A stretch of DNA of 64,000 nucleotides from Conoideocrella luteorostrata (lineage: Eukaryota > Ascomycota > Sordariomycetes > Hypocreales > Clavicipitaceae). Made by a program: the position numbers and the translations under genes. The notes under the pieces are model-generated. The model did not search any database. It was given only the letters and a program-made list of their open reading frames with translations, and had not been told where the DNA came from. Below, piece by piece: positions 1 to 12,600 of this stretch (its first letter is position 1; every line of letters starts with the position of its first letter). The stretch is taken from assembly GCA_032433595.1 (NCBI GenBank), contig JASWJB010000174.1:1-64000 (forward strand), written 5' to 3'.

Positions 1-9
1 CCAACGCTC

Positions 10-1485
10 ATGGCAGGCGGACGCAAAGCCAAGCCAGCACCGCCCCCCCGGCCTACCAGCACCCTCATCGTAGATAATGGTGCCTTCACCATAAAAGCCG
101 GCGTCGTTGCGCCCGACGGCCCAGTCGGCGAGCCGCGCATCATCCCAAACTGCATCGCGCGAGACCGCTCCAAAAGGACCTACCTTGCATCGGACCTTGC
201 GAGGTGCCGCGATCACGGAGAGCTGCAGTTCCGGCGCCCCGTCGAGCGCGGCTTCATCGTCAATTGGGAGGCCCAGAAGGAGATTTGGGACCAGGAGCTG
301 CTGGGCGGTCTGGCGACGCCCAGGTGCGATCCCGCCGAGACGCGGCTGATCTTGGCTGAGTCGCCTAATGGGTTGCCTGTGTTGCAGACGAATTGCGATC
401 AGGTTGTTTTCGAGGAGTACGGCTTTGCTAGCTACTACCGCGGTGTTGGTAAGCCATCTCCATTTTCTCTCTCTCTCTCTTCCCCTTTTCCTGTCTGTCG
501 TGCTATTCCTGCTTCTTTTCCCTTTTCCACCCAGGTAGTTACTAGTTGCTAATACTATAATATCTTCTTCTGCAAAGGGTCGAGCTTCAACGCCTACCAT
601 GACGTCCAATCGCTTTTCCGAACTCCCAAGCACGCTTCGACCGCAGCAAATGCCCCCGCAGAGATAATCTTGGTCGTCGACTCTGGCTACTCGCACACCA
701 CAGTAACGCCGTTACTACGCGGACAGCCGCTTCACTCTGCCGTGCGGCGTCTCGACGTCGGCGGCAAGCTCCTGACCAATTACTTAGCACGCCTGCTATC
801 CCTTCGACACTTCGACATGCGCAACGAAACGTACATCGTAAATGAAATGAAAGAGGCAGCGTGCTACGTCACAACCGATTTCAAATCCGACCTCGAAAAG
901 ACCTGGAAGGGAACCAAAGGGGAAAGACGCGAGTCATACCTCACGGGGGCTGGCATTGTAAAGGACTACGTGCTGCCCGACTTTCATACGCGAACCGCCG
1001 GGGGGGTTCGAGACTACGACCCGAGCAGGCACACCAAAGCTAGAAAACTCGCTGCGGCGGGCGAGGCCGACGAAGACATTTTGACGCTGCGCAATGAGCG
1101 GTTTGCCGTTCCAGAACTGCTTTTCAACCCTTCAGATATGGGGATGCGGCAACCGGGTCTGGCAGCCCTGGTCCAGCAGTCTATACAGGCACTCCCCGTT
1201 GGTCTCTGGCCAGGCCTGTTGGCCAATATAGTCGTTGTTGGCGGTAATACTCTGTTCGATGGGTTCATCCAGCGGTTGCAGAAGGAGGTCGTGCAGCGAG
1301 TTCCTGATGACTGTGTCGTGCGTGTGGCGAGACCAGGTGATCCTATCACTAGTACCTGGCATGGAGCTGCCAATCTTGCTAACCATGGGAATATTGAGAA
1401 ATTGGTGGTTACAAAGAAGGAGTATGAGGAAATTGGTTCGGCTTGGGTGGCGAAGAAGTTTGCATCAGGACTGAACTTTACTTGA
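10..1485 (+). CDS. arp6: Actin-related protein 6 (SWR1 complex subunit)
   Basis: Two exons, 10..448 and 578..1485, joined through a 129-nt GT-AG intron with a GCTAATA branch point; the phases match (G + GG) and the product is 448 aa. Seen: actin-fold phosphate-binding segment LIVDNGAFTIKAG near residues 19-31, then VVDSGYSHTTVTPLLRG and RRLDVGGKLLTNYL in exon 2, and the actin-type C-terminal stretch VVVGGNTLFDGF. These match Arp6 rather than conventional actin, including the lysine- and proline-rich N-terminus. Known for the family: Arp6 is a nuclear subunit of the SWR1 remodeller, which deposits H2A.Z, and has heterochromatin roles. The start codon lies 9 bases from the window edge, so upstream context cannot be checked, but the N-terminus looks complete. 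It is convergent with the F-box gene downstream. Confidence 0.93.
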
Positions 1486-2231
1486 GGTCGGTGCAGTGCT
1501 GAATCGGACCGCGGACCAAAGAATTCACTACGACGTAGAGTCGAAACGAAACGTTCGCTCACGAATATTACTACGAAAAATAAACTGAGCGCCCCTGCAA
1601 GCAAGCTGGAGTGGCTCAAGAAGAGTAGCAACTCAACCAGGGGACCTTCACTATTAGCCGGCCTAAACCGCCCACGGCGCGTACAGAACGACTGCCTCGA
1701 GGTGGATTGCCCATGGAATTCATGCATATGCATCAGGCAGCCCATGAAGTGAATTTCTGTTCAGAATCAAAAGATCAAATGGGTCCTCACATTATAATCT
1801 TCTAATATCACATCGAAAGCTACTCAGCACTAGACGGGGGGTTTTTTTTTTTTTAAATTCAGCACGCCGAGTTAAGAGTAGTGCATATATCGCTATCTGA
1901 CGAAGGGGAGTTTGTCTCAAAGTAATTTTAGTCATATCGGTCATCACATCACATGTCAATTGTGATGGGTTACTTGGCAAATCTAGATCTCTTCTAGTCC
2001 AATGATGTGATGGGGTGGGTAATTGAGCTGCCTTTGGTATTGGCGCTTCTTATCCCTATCCAAACACCTTTCAAATGAGTGGCCTCGTCACCGCATCTCT
2101 CATTCTGCGTCGGGTAAGGCAGGCAGGAATACCACTCGGGGCAGTTTTCATGCGATTCGATTTGGAATCCCTATAGATCAGGTGTTAGAAACCATATATA
2201 TACCACCTAACTGGCCAAAATACGATGAGGC
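1486..2231. other. Convergent intergenic region
   Basis: This lies between the 3' ends of arp6 and the F-box gene. It contains a T run near 1842-1854 and AT-rich DNA, as expected for two facing 3' UTRs. I see no convincing coding potential. Confidence 0.6.
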
Positions 2232-4018
2232 TTACTGTCGTCCTAATCCACGGCCACGGGAGACACACCAGTCACACTGTCATCAAGAGTTAGTACGTAC
2301 TTCGGTCCTGTATACCAGTAAAACGTACATATTCGGAAGTTGAGCCTTCGTTGTGAACAATGCAGTATCCCGCGCAGCACTTTTTGCACGCTCGTTGCGT
2401 CTTGCTGACGCATGTATCGCACTATTTGTAGCAGTAAAGAGTCAACCCATGATCAGAATTGAAATTGCGTCGCGACACTTACGTTATTGCCGCATTCCCA
2501 GCAGCTCTTGGAAACCCGATTCTAACGCGAAAATAGTTAGTACATAGTTGCAAAGGGACATTTGTGCCAGGGGCGATGATCTGTCACCGGTTGTATAAGT
2601 GACACAGATCTTGCGTACAAATCAGCAGAACACGTCGGCTAGGTTGTACCCTAAAGCTGACGTCCTCTCGCCTCATGACAAATTCTGGGTCTCATCCGTC
2701 GAAGCTTCTTCTTGCTGCCGAGCATTGGAAACATGTGCCAAGTCGTACCTTGAATTTTGGTGTGCTGTCCTGCATATCCAGGATCTGTGCAAAGCTCGCC
2801 AGGCTATCATCTTCGTCTACTACGATGACATTATTCGCCCCAGTGTCGGGTCCTTGACCTGGCAGCTGGTAGCATGACTCGCACCACCATTTGTTGCAAC
2901 ATGTGCAGTACCGCTCTCTGAGACAATCACCACACCGTGGAACAAAAGATTGACCAGATTGTGAAGGGTAATTTGCTGCACGAACTGACGATGCCATAAT
3001 GGGAACAGGAGTGAGCAATGGCAGGCTAGTTGGCAAGTGTGAGTCTTGCAACACCAAGCCCTCTGGTGCCTTGCCGCAACCGTCGCATCCGCTAACTGAG
3101 TAGGTAGCCGCAGCAGGCGCGTTGTCGGCCGTCATCAATGGTTGCCCGAATACAGGCGAGTCTCTGTGCCGAGGCCCTTGGCAAAGCACAGCGTCAAAGG
3201 CAATGATGTCTTTGCATTTTGACATGCAACTTATCCACTCCTGTGAGATTGGACGTGTGACGATGCGACCCTTCTTGGACCACCAGCTGTCACCCTCTTG
3301 TTCCAGGGAAGATGTCAATGCCTGCTGGCTCTTACGATTCCATCCCGTGCTGATAGAACTGTTGGACGGCTCTGGGATGGATTCCTTCGATCCAAACACA
3401 TAGAGTGCTTTAAGTCTTGGTGAATTCTCAGGACGGCTTGGTCGGCAAGCGTACTGCAAGGCACCACGAAGCTTTGCCTGATTCAAATTTTTGACATCGC
3501 GAATAGACAATATGCGGACGCTGTATGACGTGTCATTGATGATCTCGTGACACAGATCAGAGGTCACAGACAGACCATCGAGGATCAAGGTCTGAACACC
3601 TTTGAGGATATTTTGCTGGCGGATGGCGTTGAACACTCCTCTCAAGGGTCCAGAGTAGAAACTTGAGTCACTTAGCACCTCATATATGGGGGGATTCCGG
3701 TTTGAACTTGACTTACTCATCTTCGGTTAGGTTCTCATCCAACTGAGCATTGCGCCAAATCTCGCCGCCGTTATCGATTGCATTGACGTCAAACTTGGCT
3801 TTCTTGACTTGTGTCAGGTCAAGATGACGGAACACACCGGGGGTGTTGTGGACCAGAGAGCGGATATCTTTACTTGTTGCTGAGAGCTGGAGGAGGCTGT
3901 GGATGGGTAGATAGGGCGCGATATTACGGAGAATTAAAGAGTTATGGAGGACATCGAACAGAGATATATTTATCTCGAGTTCTTCACGCGTTTGACCGTT
4001 AATGGTGGCTTGGCTCAT
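2232..4018 (-). CDS. F-box protein with cysteine-rich zinc-binding C-terminus
   Basis: Five exons on the minus strand: 4018..3717, 3661..2749, 2521..2483, 2421..2329 and 2276..2232; phases agree and the product is 463 aa. The start is MSQATINGQTREE at 4018; an upstream in-frame extension exists but looks like leader. An F-box-like segment (SLILRNIAPYLPIHSLLQLSATS cut to its core PYLPIHSLLQLS) lies near residues 30-50, followed by an LRR-like middle (LILDGLSVTSDL, VRILSIRDVKNL). The C-terminus has paired cysteines: CGDC, CTCCNKWWCESCY, CWECGNNCDTC, CKKCCAGYCIVHNEGS and CDWC. F-box proteins are substrate receptors of SCF ubiquitin ligases; the cysteines probably bind zinc. The three small 3' exons each sit between good splice sites (three acceptors with CTAAC- or TAG-type context). 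The 227-nt intron 2522..2748 is long, and a further small exon or a different donor there is possible. Confidence 0.78.
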
Positions 4019-7000
4019 GTCAGGCTGCCAGAAACAGGTAAAACGAGCCCAGATAGGTTGGTGAGGGTCAAAAAGGATGTTGCAGATGGATGGATGTAAT
4101 CGGAAATGAGTAGAAGGTATTTCGTACTCCGTAAATATCAAGTTGACGCAGTACCTATCGCAAACCAGCAGAAACAGCAAGCAACAACTTTGGGCTTATG
4201 GTTCCAGCGAAAGAGTTGCCAGACTCTGCGTGGATATGTTGATTTGAGGATGCTGATAGAATGAAATGCCAGTGGCATAAATGATAGGATCGCTTATGAG
4301 TAGGGGGACCAGATACAATAAATAATATGGTCTAGCCAGTTGGGGGTGTACTTGGTCCTTGTGGATCAAGAAAATAGAGATGCCGCGTAAGGTTATCTAT
4401 GGCCTGTCATACCACGAGCGTCATGTAACCTTGCCAGACTGGGGGGGTGGTGAGACACTTCCAAATTGCATTCCGCCGCCCAAACGCGGCCAGGGAAAAG
4501 AATATCTCATTCACCGTGAAACAGCGGGCAGGGTGGTATTGGGTTGATTTGGGTGACCACCGACACGGAACAGGATGGTAGGCAGGTCTTGTCGCAGCGT
4601 CTGTGTGTCGTTGAACCAGGGTGCGGAAACCACAATGCCTTCAGCGGACTTGCAAGGTGTCAGGTTTAGAGCAGAGCAGAGCAGAGCTGGATGCAGGTCG
4701 AAAATAGCAACACAAGGGAATACGAAACGTATGATGCTTGTATAGACGGAGAATGCGATGCGTCAAAGAATGAGGCGAAAGTCTCGTTGCGGGGGCGTGT
4801 TTGAGGCGACAAGATTAGAGTCTGGGCACGGCACGGATCGATGGATAGGAAGGGACGGGATGGAAGGAAAGGGCTGGCGTGCTTGTTGTCGACCTTTGTG
4901 TCGACCTTGGGAATCTCGGTGAAGGTCGTTTTGGTGTACATAATATAATCTGTCAACCATTTGGCCGGCTGATGGGGGATTGCTATCTACAAGTAAAGAG
5001 CACATCTAGACTAGTGGCGACGTTGGCGCCTCAGGGATCAAAGAGAGTACTATTATGGTGCCATCAAGCAGACCAAACGGAAAGAGCAATCCGAGGAACG
5101 TGTGACGCTTATCGGACCACGCGGGCTGCTGTGTCTGCGAGAATACAGTAATCTGCCGGGCCGTGCAAGCCCTGTCGAGCAGCGCCAAATGCGGTGATGG
5201 ACATTTGAGTCTGGTATTGGTGGTCAGGCCGGTGATTGACGAGTTTAGGGGTGATTCGGCGAGCAGGGCGGGTTCGGGGGACGTTTGGTTGAACGAGCCG
5301 GTCGAAAGGGGTGGCAGCCAAGCAGCCAAAAAGTGTTGTGTCGTGGTGCTAGGTGAGAGATTATGGTGAGGCTGGGGTGGGTGCTCTCAGACGGCGAATG
5401 GGAAATACGGACGTAATGCTTTCATGTACACCTTGACAGCGGTCATGATACGTGGTTGGCGTGAGGCGAGAGCAGATACCAAGGAGCTCGGGGCTTGGAA
5501 GCGGACAAAAAGGCCGATGGATTGTTCGACCGATGGCTGGGTTCCCCCTGCAACTGCAAGCCGGCAATCTGAACAAAGCGAAACAATTGGATGGAACATG
5601 GCGCCTCATGTTCATATCCCAATGCACGGATTTCTTGGCTAGATGGGCTTTGATCATCTCTTCCACCACTGCCAAGCAGTTAGGCTCGCAACAGCTCAGC
5701 AAGCTTTGCCAGGTAGCCAGGCTTCATTATTCCACTTTCCACAAGGGGCAAGAATTCTGGAAAGAACAAAGAAGCAAATAGCGAGCTGCACAATGAGCGA
5801 CGAGCAAAGCTCTCATCACTTTTCGGAGTCGAGTCTCGTGCCTTCTTGGTCGACATTAACTGGCCATTGTCTGAGAATGGCTAGTAATCGCAGATCCGAC
5901 ACGTATCTGTCCCCCGGATTGCCTCTTTGGACCCTCTACGGAGTACTAATATCAACATATCCCGACTTGCCCAGCTGGCTCTCACGGCAGAAGACATTAT
6001 CTTTGGATCAACTGCCAGTTGGCTATCTCATCGCCATCTGCCAGGCTGGCATCTTACTGCGCTGGGTTTAGGCAAAAGGGTCTGGCGGGCACTGGTCGAC
6101 GTCACCGCCAGCTAGTTGGTGGAGCCCAAACAGCTTTGAGAGTCAAGAGCTTCATTTCAACGCGCTTTTGGGGGTCGTGCAGGAATCCGGGGCCGGACCG
6201 GACGGGGTCGACTACTAACTACTAGTATCTCCAAGCGCCACATTAGTTCTCTGTACTCCGTAGATATCCCTCATTAGATCCGCTGATGGTGTCGTCGCTG
6301 CAGCTTGCCGCATAAATCTTGCGTGAGCCAAGCAAGCCAAGCCTCAGTCTTGTTGCGGTCCAGATTTGTTACGCCCAGTCTGCAGATCCAACTCCAGACT
6401 CCAGATTTTAGAGTGTCACAGCTCATCATTATCTCGGTAGCCCCCGGTCCACAAGCATGTATCTAGAGAGCTTGGTTCGCAAAGCGGTGCAATCGACCTG
6501 ACTACATGCATGCATGTGGCGAATCCGTGTGACTTTTTAACTTCGGAGTAATTACTGCTCCATTCTGGTCTCCTCCGCAGCCACGGAGTAGAGTGGACAT
6601 ATCAAGCAGCCAAGGCAGCTTTGACATCGAACGTTCGACACGAGGGAGGGTGAGAAGTAAGCGCGGAAGCTGCCAAGGATTTCATGGAGGGGGGATGTGT
6701 GGACTTTGGTGCATGCTTCTGTCGGTTCCAGATTGAGGTCCATCAAGACAGGTAGGGTGTAAAGGCAGACAAAGCATCCTGGGCGGTCGCGGACTTGGAA
6801 GGGCATTACTACGGAGTTTTTAGGTCCGAAACCATGGTCTGGCCGTCGTGAAGTGGGTGTGCCGGTGATGAATCAAGCATCGGCACATATTTTCTCGACC
6901 GACCATGCCTCAAGGCGAGATCCGTCTGCGATAAGTAGCCAGCTGTAGTCCTGCATCATCTTCAAATTGGAGGGTTGGCATCAAAGACTTTTGGGGATTG

Positions 7001-7383
7001 ATAGTTATCCCATCTTGACACTCTTTCGCAGAAATGAATCCGACGGTTAGGTTCTTCGCCAGCTGCAGACCACAATTCTGTTAGGGTATGGCTGGGCGCA
7101 CGTGACCATCACCTTTCTAAGATAGAACATGACGGAATTCGCTGACTGAGCAGAGTCATGTTCGCCTCACATCTACGGAGAGCTATGAGCTTCCAAACTT
7201 GAAGTAGCTATATGACCATGCGTAAATCAACGTTGTGAGATCTTGTCGTGTGTTTATCTTGTAATTGACTATGTATTAAGATATCCTTAATTCTTCTTCA
7301 CCAATTGCCAGCAACGCGCGTGGCATCGCTCTGGTTGACCCCACGTTATAGCTCGTGAAGCAATTTAGAATCCGCAACACAAC
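4019..7383. other. Long gene-free region (3.4 kb)
   Basis: Divergent promoter region between the F-box gene and the Ufd1-like gene, much longer than its neighbours. Open frames here (for example 5452-5781 and 5643-6071) have no recognisable domain, splice pattern or protein-like composition. It contains three exact copies of the 9-mer TACTCCGTA/TACGGAGTA (4125, 5937, 6254) and a short GAGCA tandem near 4670-4690. A noncoding RNA or degraded element cannot be excluded. Confidence 0.5.
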
Positions 7384-9666
7384 ATGGCAGAGCAGCCAGC
7401 TTTGCGCTGGTCGCGCTCATATAGAGTCTTGCCTCTCGAAGCGGCAAGAGTGAAGAATCTATCCGGAGATAAGATCATCCTTCCGCAGTCCGCATTAGAG
7501 CAGCTCCTGGCAGTTGCACCGTCGCAACCGGCATCGGCGTCGAGCTTCACAGCTTGGGACCCTTCGAATCCCTATGCATCGAACGGCTTTGCGGCCGAAC
7601 AGCGCCAACAACTGCCACACCCTCTGACATTTCGGCTCGCAAACGGACAGAACAGCAATGTTGTATTTGCCGGTATTAGAGAGTTCTCGGCGGAGGAGGA
7701 CACGATAGGATTGAGCCCGTTTCTCGCGGAAGCTCTGGGCATCGACCCTGAGCAGCTCGTTCACAAAAATGGAACCGGCAGCTCCGACAGCCAGGTCGTA
7801 GATCTTACCGGTGACGACTCAGCACCCAGCGCTTCCGCCTCGATACAATTAACCATACATGCGACCCCGGTACCAAAGGGAACATATGTGAGACTGAGAC
7901 CGCTTGAGGCCGGGTACAATCCGGATGATTGGAAGTCTCTATTGGAACGTCATCTTCGGGAAAACTTCACATGTTTAACGAAGAATTCTATTCTCACAGT
8001 ATATGGTGTAAAAGGCGAAACATTCAAGTTCTTGGTAGACAAACTTTCGCCCGAGGGCGACGGCATATGCGTTGTTGATACTGATTTGGAGGTCGACATT
8101 GAGGCCCTCAATGAAGAGCAGGCTCGAGAAACGATGCGCCATATCATGACACAAACTCAGAATGAAATATCAGGGGGCGTATCGAAAGGTGGCGAGCTCG
8201 ATGTATGGAAGGAAGTTGAAGGCAAGGCGCAGCCAGGTGGCTATGTTGACTATCTGCTACCATCTTGGGATCGATCACAAACTCTCACCATCACTCTAAG
8301 TAACATAGAGCAAGAGGATAGTCTAGATCTTTTTGTCACACCGAGATCATCAAGACAGCGATCAGCGCCACGAGATACCACGCATGTCTTTGGTGATTTC
8401 TCTCCGGCCGAACGCGGAGCCAAAGCCATAACGATATCGCCCACGAATATCGAAATGGAGGGCGCTGAATCAATACTCATATCTGTCCACAATTTTAGCC
8501 CCCCAGAATATGGCGGAAATCAGACCATATCTTACACTATACGAGCTAAGCTAGGGTCACAAAATGGCCAGGCTGGAAACGACAAGATGGTGCTGGAACT
8601 CGAGGAACACAACGCCAACGAAGAGCAATGCAAAAATTGTCGACAATGGGTTCCCAAACAAACTATGATGTTACACGAGGGTTTCTGCAGAAGGAATAAC
8701 ATCACATGTCCGCATTGTGACGCAGTCTTCAAAAAGGGTTCAGAAGAGTGGAATATGCACTGGCATTGCGATCATGACTTAGCCAAAGGCAATTCAATCG
8801 CCAGTAAGGCCAAGCACGATAGTATTTTCCACGAACACCATCGATGCCAAGATTGCGAATTCTCAACAAACTCTTTGGCAGACCTCGCAAGGCATCGAAC
8901 TTCTGTGTGCCCCGGAAAGCTAATTCTATGTAGATTTTGTCACTTAGAAGTCACCCAAGACGGCGATCCTTTCAATCCATCCCCAGAGGCCGTTCTGTCT
9001 GGCCTCACAGCTCACGAGCTCGCCGACGGTGGCCGTACCACTGAATGCCATCTGTGCGACAAGATTGTCCGGCTTCGGGACATGGAAACGCACATGAAGC
9101 ATCACGAACTAGATAAAGTCAGGAGGGACAAACCGGTAATATGTCGCAATGCCAACTGCGGTAGAACTCTCCATGGCGTAGGACCAAAGGGTCAAATTGG
9201 CGCAGGCACATCCCAAGGCCAAGGCCCAGGCAATGACATTGGTCTTTGTTCAATATGCTTTGGTCCTCTATATGTGAGCATGTATGACCCGGAGAACAAA
9301 GCCCTCCGAAGACGGATCGAGAGAAAATACCTGGGCCAAATGATGACCGGCTGTGGAAAATCCCATTGTACCAACGAGTGGTGTAAGACTGGCAGAGCAA
9401 ACAGTGGCTACGAGGCAAAAGGTCTTTCAGCTTCTGCTGTTTTGCCGTTGGTGAAGCCGTTGGTGGAAATGGTTTCGAAGCCTGACGAACACATGTACTT
9501 TTGTGTTGATGAGACGAATCAGAAGAGGAGGAGAGTTGCAGAGTTGCTGGCTGCCGAGAAGGTTTGGGATTTGGAGTGGTGCATTGCGGCAGCGGAGGCT
9601 GAGAAGGGAGATCTGGACAGAATGAGGAACTGGCTACAAGCTTGGGCGCCAAGGAGGTATATATGA
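7384..9666 (+). CDS. Ufd1-domain protein with multiple C-terminal zinc fingers
   Basis: Uninterrupted 760-aa frame. The N-terminus (LPLEAARVKNLSGDKIILPQ, residues 17-36; HPLTFRLANGQN near 79) resembles the Ufd1 double-psi beta-barrel domain, which in Ufd1 binds ubiquitin and works with Cdc48/p97. From about residue 415 the protein has repeated Cys/His clusters: CKNC...C near 415-434, CPHCDAVF near 441, CQDCEFS near 487, CRFCHLEV near 518, ECHLCDKIV..H near 553 and CGKSHCTNEWC near 655; the first pair looks TRAF/TRAFD1-like. Classical Ufd1 is about half this length and lacks these fingers, so this is a separate Pezizomycotina-type protein and not the core Ufd1-Npl4 subunit. Inference: a ubiquitin-handling adaptor. 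The first in-frame ATG is preceded by CAACACAAC, a good fungal start context. Confidence 0.85.
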   Translation: MAEQPALRWSRSYRVLPLEAARVKNLSGDKIILPQSALEQLLAVAPSQPASASSFTAWDPSNPYASNGFAAEQRQQLPHPLTFRLANGQNSNVVFAGIREFSAEEDTIGLSPFLAEALGIDPEQLVHKNGTGSSDSQVVDLTGDDSAPSASASIQLTIHATPVPKGTYVRLRPLEAGYNPDDWKSLLERHLRENFTCLTKNSILTVYGVKGETFKFLVDKLSPEGDGICVVDTDLEVDIEALNEEQARETMRHIMTQTQNEISGGVSKGGELDVWKEVEGKAQPGGYVDYLLPSWDRSQTLTITLSNIEQEDSLDLFVTPRSSRQRSAPRDTTHVFGDFSPAERGAKAITISPTNIEMEGAESILISVHNFSPPEYGGNQTISYTIRAKLGSQNGQAGNDKMVLELEEHNANEEQCKNCRQWVPKQTMMLHEGFCRRNNITCPHCDAVFKKGSEEWNMHWHCDHDLAKGNSIASKAKHDSIFHEHHRCQDCEFSTNSLADLARHRTSVCPGKLILCRFCHLEVTQDGDPFNPSPEAVLSGLTAHELADGGRTTECHLCDKIVRLRDMETHMKHHELDKVRRDKPVICRNANCGRTLHGVGPKGQIGAGTSQGQGPGNDIGLCSICFGPLYVSMYDPENKALRRRIERKYLGQMMTGCGKSHCTNEWCKTGRANSGYEAKGLSASAVLPLVKPLVEMVSKPDEHMYFCVDETNQKRRRVAELLAAEKVWDLEWCIAAAEAEKGDLDRMRNWLQAWAPRRYI

Positions 9667-12600
9667 AGATGAAGACAATCGCATGGGAGGAGTTTATAGA
9701 TAGTTACAGGAGGACATGGGGATGGCAGTGTGATTTTCAATCAGAACAGAGTTGAGCTGGGTTGAGATTATGAAGCAGATTAGACGAGATAATGATGATG
9801 ATGACTCACATCGAATGGGAAATCATGTCGGATGAAGCCAAAGCTTTCAAAAGCCAGTTTAAGAACATCCAAAGATGACTGGTGATCGGAGAGAAGCTGT
9901 GCAGGGTAATTTACTAGCGATGCGTTCGTTCTCTCACAATGTATTCTTGTACCTATAATCGGCCAATACAAAAGTTTAAAAGAGTGAGATGGCCACGCAT
10001 GGAAATTCTACATGTAAGGGTTTTGCAAAAATGTGCACCTCTACCGTAACGAGTTGGTACTATTTGTATTCACGGAAGTAAACTGTCGTTTGAAGTCCAT
10101 TTATGGTCTGCATACCTCGCAAGTCATAGAATTTCAATCACTTCGAGGATACTGTATCAATTTTGTTCTTGCCTTACTTTGGTAGCTTCAGGGTTAACTC
10201 TGAAGGATCAGCCGGGACTGGTTTTGACTCTGCCATCTGCAGGCGAGGTTTGCGAGATTTACATTTCAGGCGGCACCTTAAATAACGAATGAGGGAGAGG
10301 AAACAAAGGAAGGGAGAAGTTAAGAGACAGGAGGACAGAGGCAGAAAGGGCAACTAACCTTGAATGATGTGTGATGGCCAAAATGTGCATTAAAACTAGG
10401 CGGCTTCTGAGCTAGGGGTACTAATAACTAACTGATAGCTATATAAATGAACAAATAGAGCACAAGAAAAAAAAATAGGAAACATAAGGAATGGAACTGA
10501 GATTGTAGACAATTCTCGATAATATCTACGTGCTAGACTTCATAGGCATCGGCCGGATGGAGCTCTGACTAGGTTGAAGCCCTGGGATGCACATCTACAA
10601 CCACGAACGTAATTGACTCATACATGGTGACTGCAACACACTTAGTTTGCGGTGGTTCGACCTCGTTCCGCAACAAGGGACGACTTGAATCGCTTGCGCG
10701 TCCGATTGTTGGCAGAGCGACACAGCCATTGTGAGGATGATTGCGATTCGCCAAGGATAGTACTCCGTACATGTTGTTCCAAGAAGTTCTCGGATGGTCC
10801 GGATGCAATGTGCGGAAATGCAGCCGCCCGAACGTTTACCCATGGCAAAGGTGCCTCAACTCGCAGACTTTATGGCGTTTCAAGTGATTACACGCTCAGC
10901 GGCAAACAATGCTCATCCCTACTGAAGAGTAATGCGAATAAATTCTGTTAAAATTCTCCATGAGCGTGAGCCGCTGGCACGAAATCCGACTATGAGTGGA
11001 AAATGCGGACCCGGCGTGTACAATAGAAGTGGAAGTGGCACATTAGTTGGGGTGGGCAGAATGCTGTCACATCACAAAATGCGAGAGGCTGCAAAATACA
11101 TACAGAACCCGGTTGTTGGCATTGATTTCGGCCAGTACTTAAAGTCCGTGGTAATTAACAACTATAATTGCCGTTGTATGCTGCCTTGCTCCGTACAGAG
11201 TACACTGTATGTGTTTAGTACCATTACCGATGTATATCTCTATAAATAGTTCTTAAAGGTACTTTGAATTGGCATACTTGCGCTTATTAAGTGCTCTAGA
11301 CTAAGAATGTAGCAATTTTTTCTTTTTAGCCTTTTCTCACGCTTTGCAGCTTTCGCACGTGCGGCATTTGTGCAATCTGCCCGGCTCAGCTAATTTGCCA
11401 CATCACCTGGGTACGCAGTAGATATGCAGACGAGGAACAAACTACTACGTAGCTACGTACGGATTGCAATTGTTGCTGTCGGGATTCGGCTGTGTACGCC
11501 GGCTTCGTGTGGGTCACAGCCGGACTCGTCCTTGATTTTTGGTGGTCCTTTTGCTCCTAGACATCAAACTGGTTGGATGAGGTTTGCAGACGGCAGACGG
11601 CGGCAAGCTTCAAAGAGCTGACGAAGCCACGGCCTCAGTGGAGCCACTAGATGCCAAGGTTGGAGCTTCTTCATCCTTTGGTCTCTTGTCTCTTTTGCGT
11701 CTGTTCAAAGCAAACCCGCCGGTTGCGATTGATGTGGGTGGCTACGCCCTGTGATCCTGAATACTGAAAATATCGAGAATGTGGCACAAAAACCACCATG
11801 TGCGCACGTCGGTCCTGTTCATGTGGTCTGGCCATCTGGCGCGGATGGATCACCTGTACGCCATGGCTTCCGTTTCTAGATGAGGCGTAACGGTCCAGAT
11901 TGACAGATAGATTGACAGATAGATTGTGGATGAATAGATGCATAGATAAACAGCGACGCCGCCCTCACCTAACCACATGCGCGACCATGTATTTATTAGT
12001 GCTGCTTTACTGCGAGGTGAGACTTGAGCCAGGCAAGTGTCAAGAGCAAGGACGAAGCAAGCTTCCTCGAGTCCCCGCACATTTACCCACCCGACATCGT
12101 TAAGTGCAGCGGGCCACTTTGCTCTCTACCACACTTGCGCGGTCTAGCGATGGAGCCGGAGAGGGGTTCTTGATCATCATCATCGTCTTTTTTTCCTCTC
12201 CGTTTGGCGAAAAATTACACCAGTGTTACGGGCTAGTGGCTGGATGGAATATGATGGAGTGTGGACTTATGATAATAAACAGTTGCTAGCAAAGTGTGCT
12301 GTTGCCCGCCGTCACTGGCGATTGACGCAGGTGGTCGGCATGTTCCATATACGCACACTACTCAGTACTCCGTATATACTCCAGACCTACGGAGTGCACA
12401 ACAGGTTAACTAAGACACGCCAAATTGAGACACTCGCACTTGGCGCTGCGTCGCCTTGCGTTAACCAGATCTGGCCCGCACACAGACAGACCATTCATTT
12501 CATTATTGTACGCAGCTCCCCAGCTCCCCAGCTCCCCAGCGTCCCACAGAACTATCTATTTGGGCAACTGGGCTGCTGGGCTGGTGTAGGCATGGCCCAC

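Noticed and set aside
5452..6071. Frames of 109 and 142 aa in the first long spacer
   Set aside because: No recognisable motif, no splice-extended continuation and repeated-looking composition. Probably chance frames.
10652..10951. Overlapping frames on both strands near 10.6-10.9 kb
   Set aside because: Several frames overlap with no consistent codon pattern; typical of chance ORFs in GC-balanced spacer DNA.
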